Below are positions 4,946 through 5,263 of a stretch of DNA of 5,263 nucleotides, piece after piece. The number at the start of each line of letters is the position of its first letter. The stretch's first letter is position 1. Origin of the DNA: Opitutaceae bacterium (GTDB lineage: Bacteria > Verrucomicrobiota > Verrucomicrobiia > Opitutales > Opitutaceae); the NCBI GenBank assembly GCA_031254955.1, contig JAIRTK010000190.1:1-5263 (forward strand), written 5' to 3'. The notes beneath the pieces were generated by a model. The model did not search any database. It had not been told where the DNA came from and saw only the letters and a program-made list of their open reading frames with translations. Both the position numbers and the translations under genes were made by a program.

Positions 4946-5036
4946 ACTCAATCCCGGCGTGAAGTGGGAGCGTTTGCAAATCGGACAGAAACTCATCATC
5001 CGCGCGCCGGAAACCGGACGGACGGCCCCTCAATGA
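4866..5036 (+). pseudogene. LysM domain, out-of-frame C-terminal part of the preceding gene
   Basis: Frame 3 encodes LIYVVVAGDTGMDIARKFGL then RFAELHELNPGVKWERLQIGQKLIIRAPE and a short tail ending at TGA 5034-5036. This is a full LysM fold: YVVxxGDT start, IAxKFGL helix, ELxELNP, then LxIGQKLII. LysM binds N-acetylglucosamine polymers such as peptidoglycan. No ATG or GTG with a ribosome site precedes the domain in this frame; only a weak TTG at 4866 or a GTG at 4665, whose translation up to the domain is nonsense-like. The stop overlaps the next start as ATGA, so this frame is the genuine gene end. Together with the frame ending at 4945 it makes one gene of about 311 residues interrupted by a +1 shift, caused by mutation, sequencing error in a G-rich run, or recoding. 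Confidence 0.7.
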
Positions 5037-5263
5037 TGCCGTATATAAAAAACGCGCCCCGTGCGGACAGTCCCGCTCCGGGAAAAATGCTTCAGGCGGC
5101 GGACGAAAACAGGGTGGACGAACACAAGGCGGGCGAGTCCGGGGCTTCGCCGGCTCGCGCGGACTCCTGCCCGGCGGTGTTGTTTCTCCCGGCCACGGCG
5201 GTGCTCGAAGTCACGCGGGTCTGCAACCACCGCTGCGTGTTTTGCTCGTGCCCGTGGGAGGCG
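5033..5263 (+). CDS. Radical SAM enzyme, N-terminal part
   Basis: The frame is open from ATG 5033 (or the adjacent ATG 5036) to the window edge, 77 codons seen. After a variable polar leader of about 45 residues comes AVLFLPATAVLEVTRVCNHR followed by CVFCSCPWEA. C64, C68 and C71 form the CxxxCxxC motif that binds the 4Fe-4S cluster of radical SAM enzymes; VLEVTRVCNHRC is the usual first strand and loop of the barrel. An extra Cys (C73) directly follows the motif. The substrate cannot be told because the rest of the gene is outside. The TGA of the LysM frame overlaps this start in ATGA, which indicates translational coupling and a shared operon with the LysM/CxxC membrane protein. Confidence 0.85.
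   Translation, partial: MMPYIKNAPRADSPAPGKMLQAADENRVDEHKAGESGASPARADSCPAVLFLPATAVLEVTRVCNHRCVFCSCPWEA

Overview
The window is GC-rich (interspersed with AT-rich spacers) and looks like a chromosomal segment of a Verrucomicrobium, most likely of the Opitutaceae. That assignment is inference: it rests on the style of the Spy/heavy-metal-sensor-like gene and its small membrane-protein neighbour, the methyltransferase beginning MSLLLSS, the frequent lack of Shine-Dalgarno sequences and the many short palindromic spacer repeats. No rRNA or universal marker gene is present to confirm it.

Left part (1-935): no intact gene. A GC-rich minisatellite-like stretch is followed by the N-terminal relic of an IS4-family-type transposase (about 292-824), which is frameshifted, truncated and has lost its first catalytic Asp. 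It ends against a palindromic spacer element (805-921). Middle part, minus strand: a small predicted lipoprotein (936-1433); a 387-bp spacer with tandem repeats, a 29+29-nt inverted repeat and a G-tract block; then a two-gene unit made of a single-pass membrane protein (2378-2716) and a Spy/CpxP/metal-sensor-like envelope protein (1821-2267). In relatives such pairs often follow an ECF sigma factor gene; none is present here.

Right part, plus strand: the 394-bp divergent spacer 2717-3110 holds the most striking signal. A 30-codon ORF ends ...GWWWRRTAWRW (five Trp codons among the last ten). A 10-bp hairpin begins at the last base of the third Trp codon, and 58 nt after the stop codon lies a rho-independent terminator whose 3' arm can alternatively pair with the same region 2. 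This is the architecture of a trp-type leader peptide and attenuator. The next gene is a class I SAM-dependent methyltransferase (3111-3845), not a recognised trp gene. After a repeat-rich spacer come a membrane-anchored protein with two CxxC knuckles (4103-4945), a LysM domain in the next reading frame (to 5036) that very probably belongs to the same gene across a frameshift, and, joined by an ATGA overlap, the start of a radical SAM enzyme (5033 to the window edge).

What ties the right part together is unproven. The attenuator would couple transcription of the methyltransferase, and perhaps the LysM/radical SAM genes, to charged tRNA-Trp; or the leader may act alone as a terminated small RNA and peptide.
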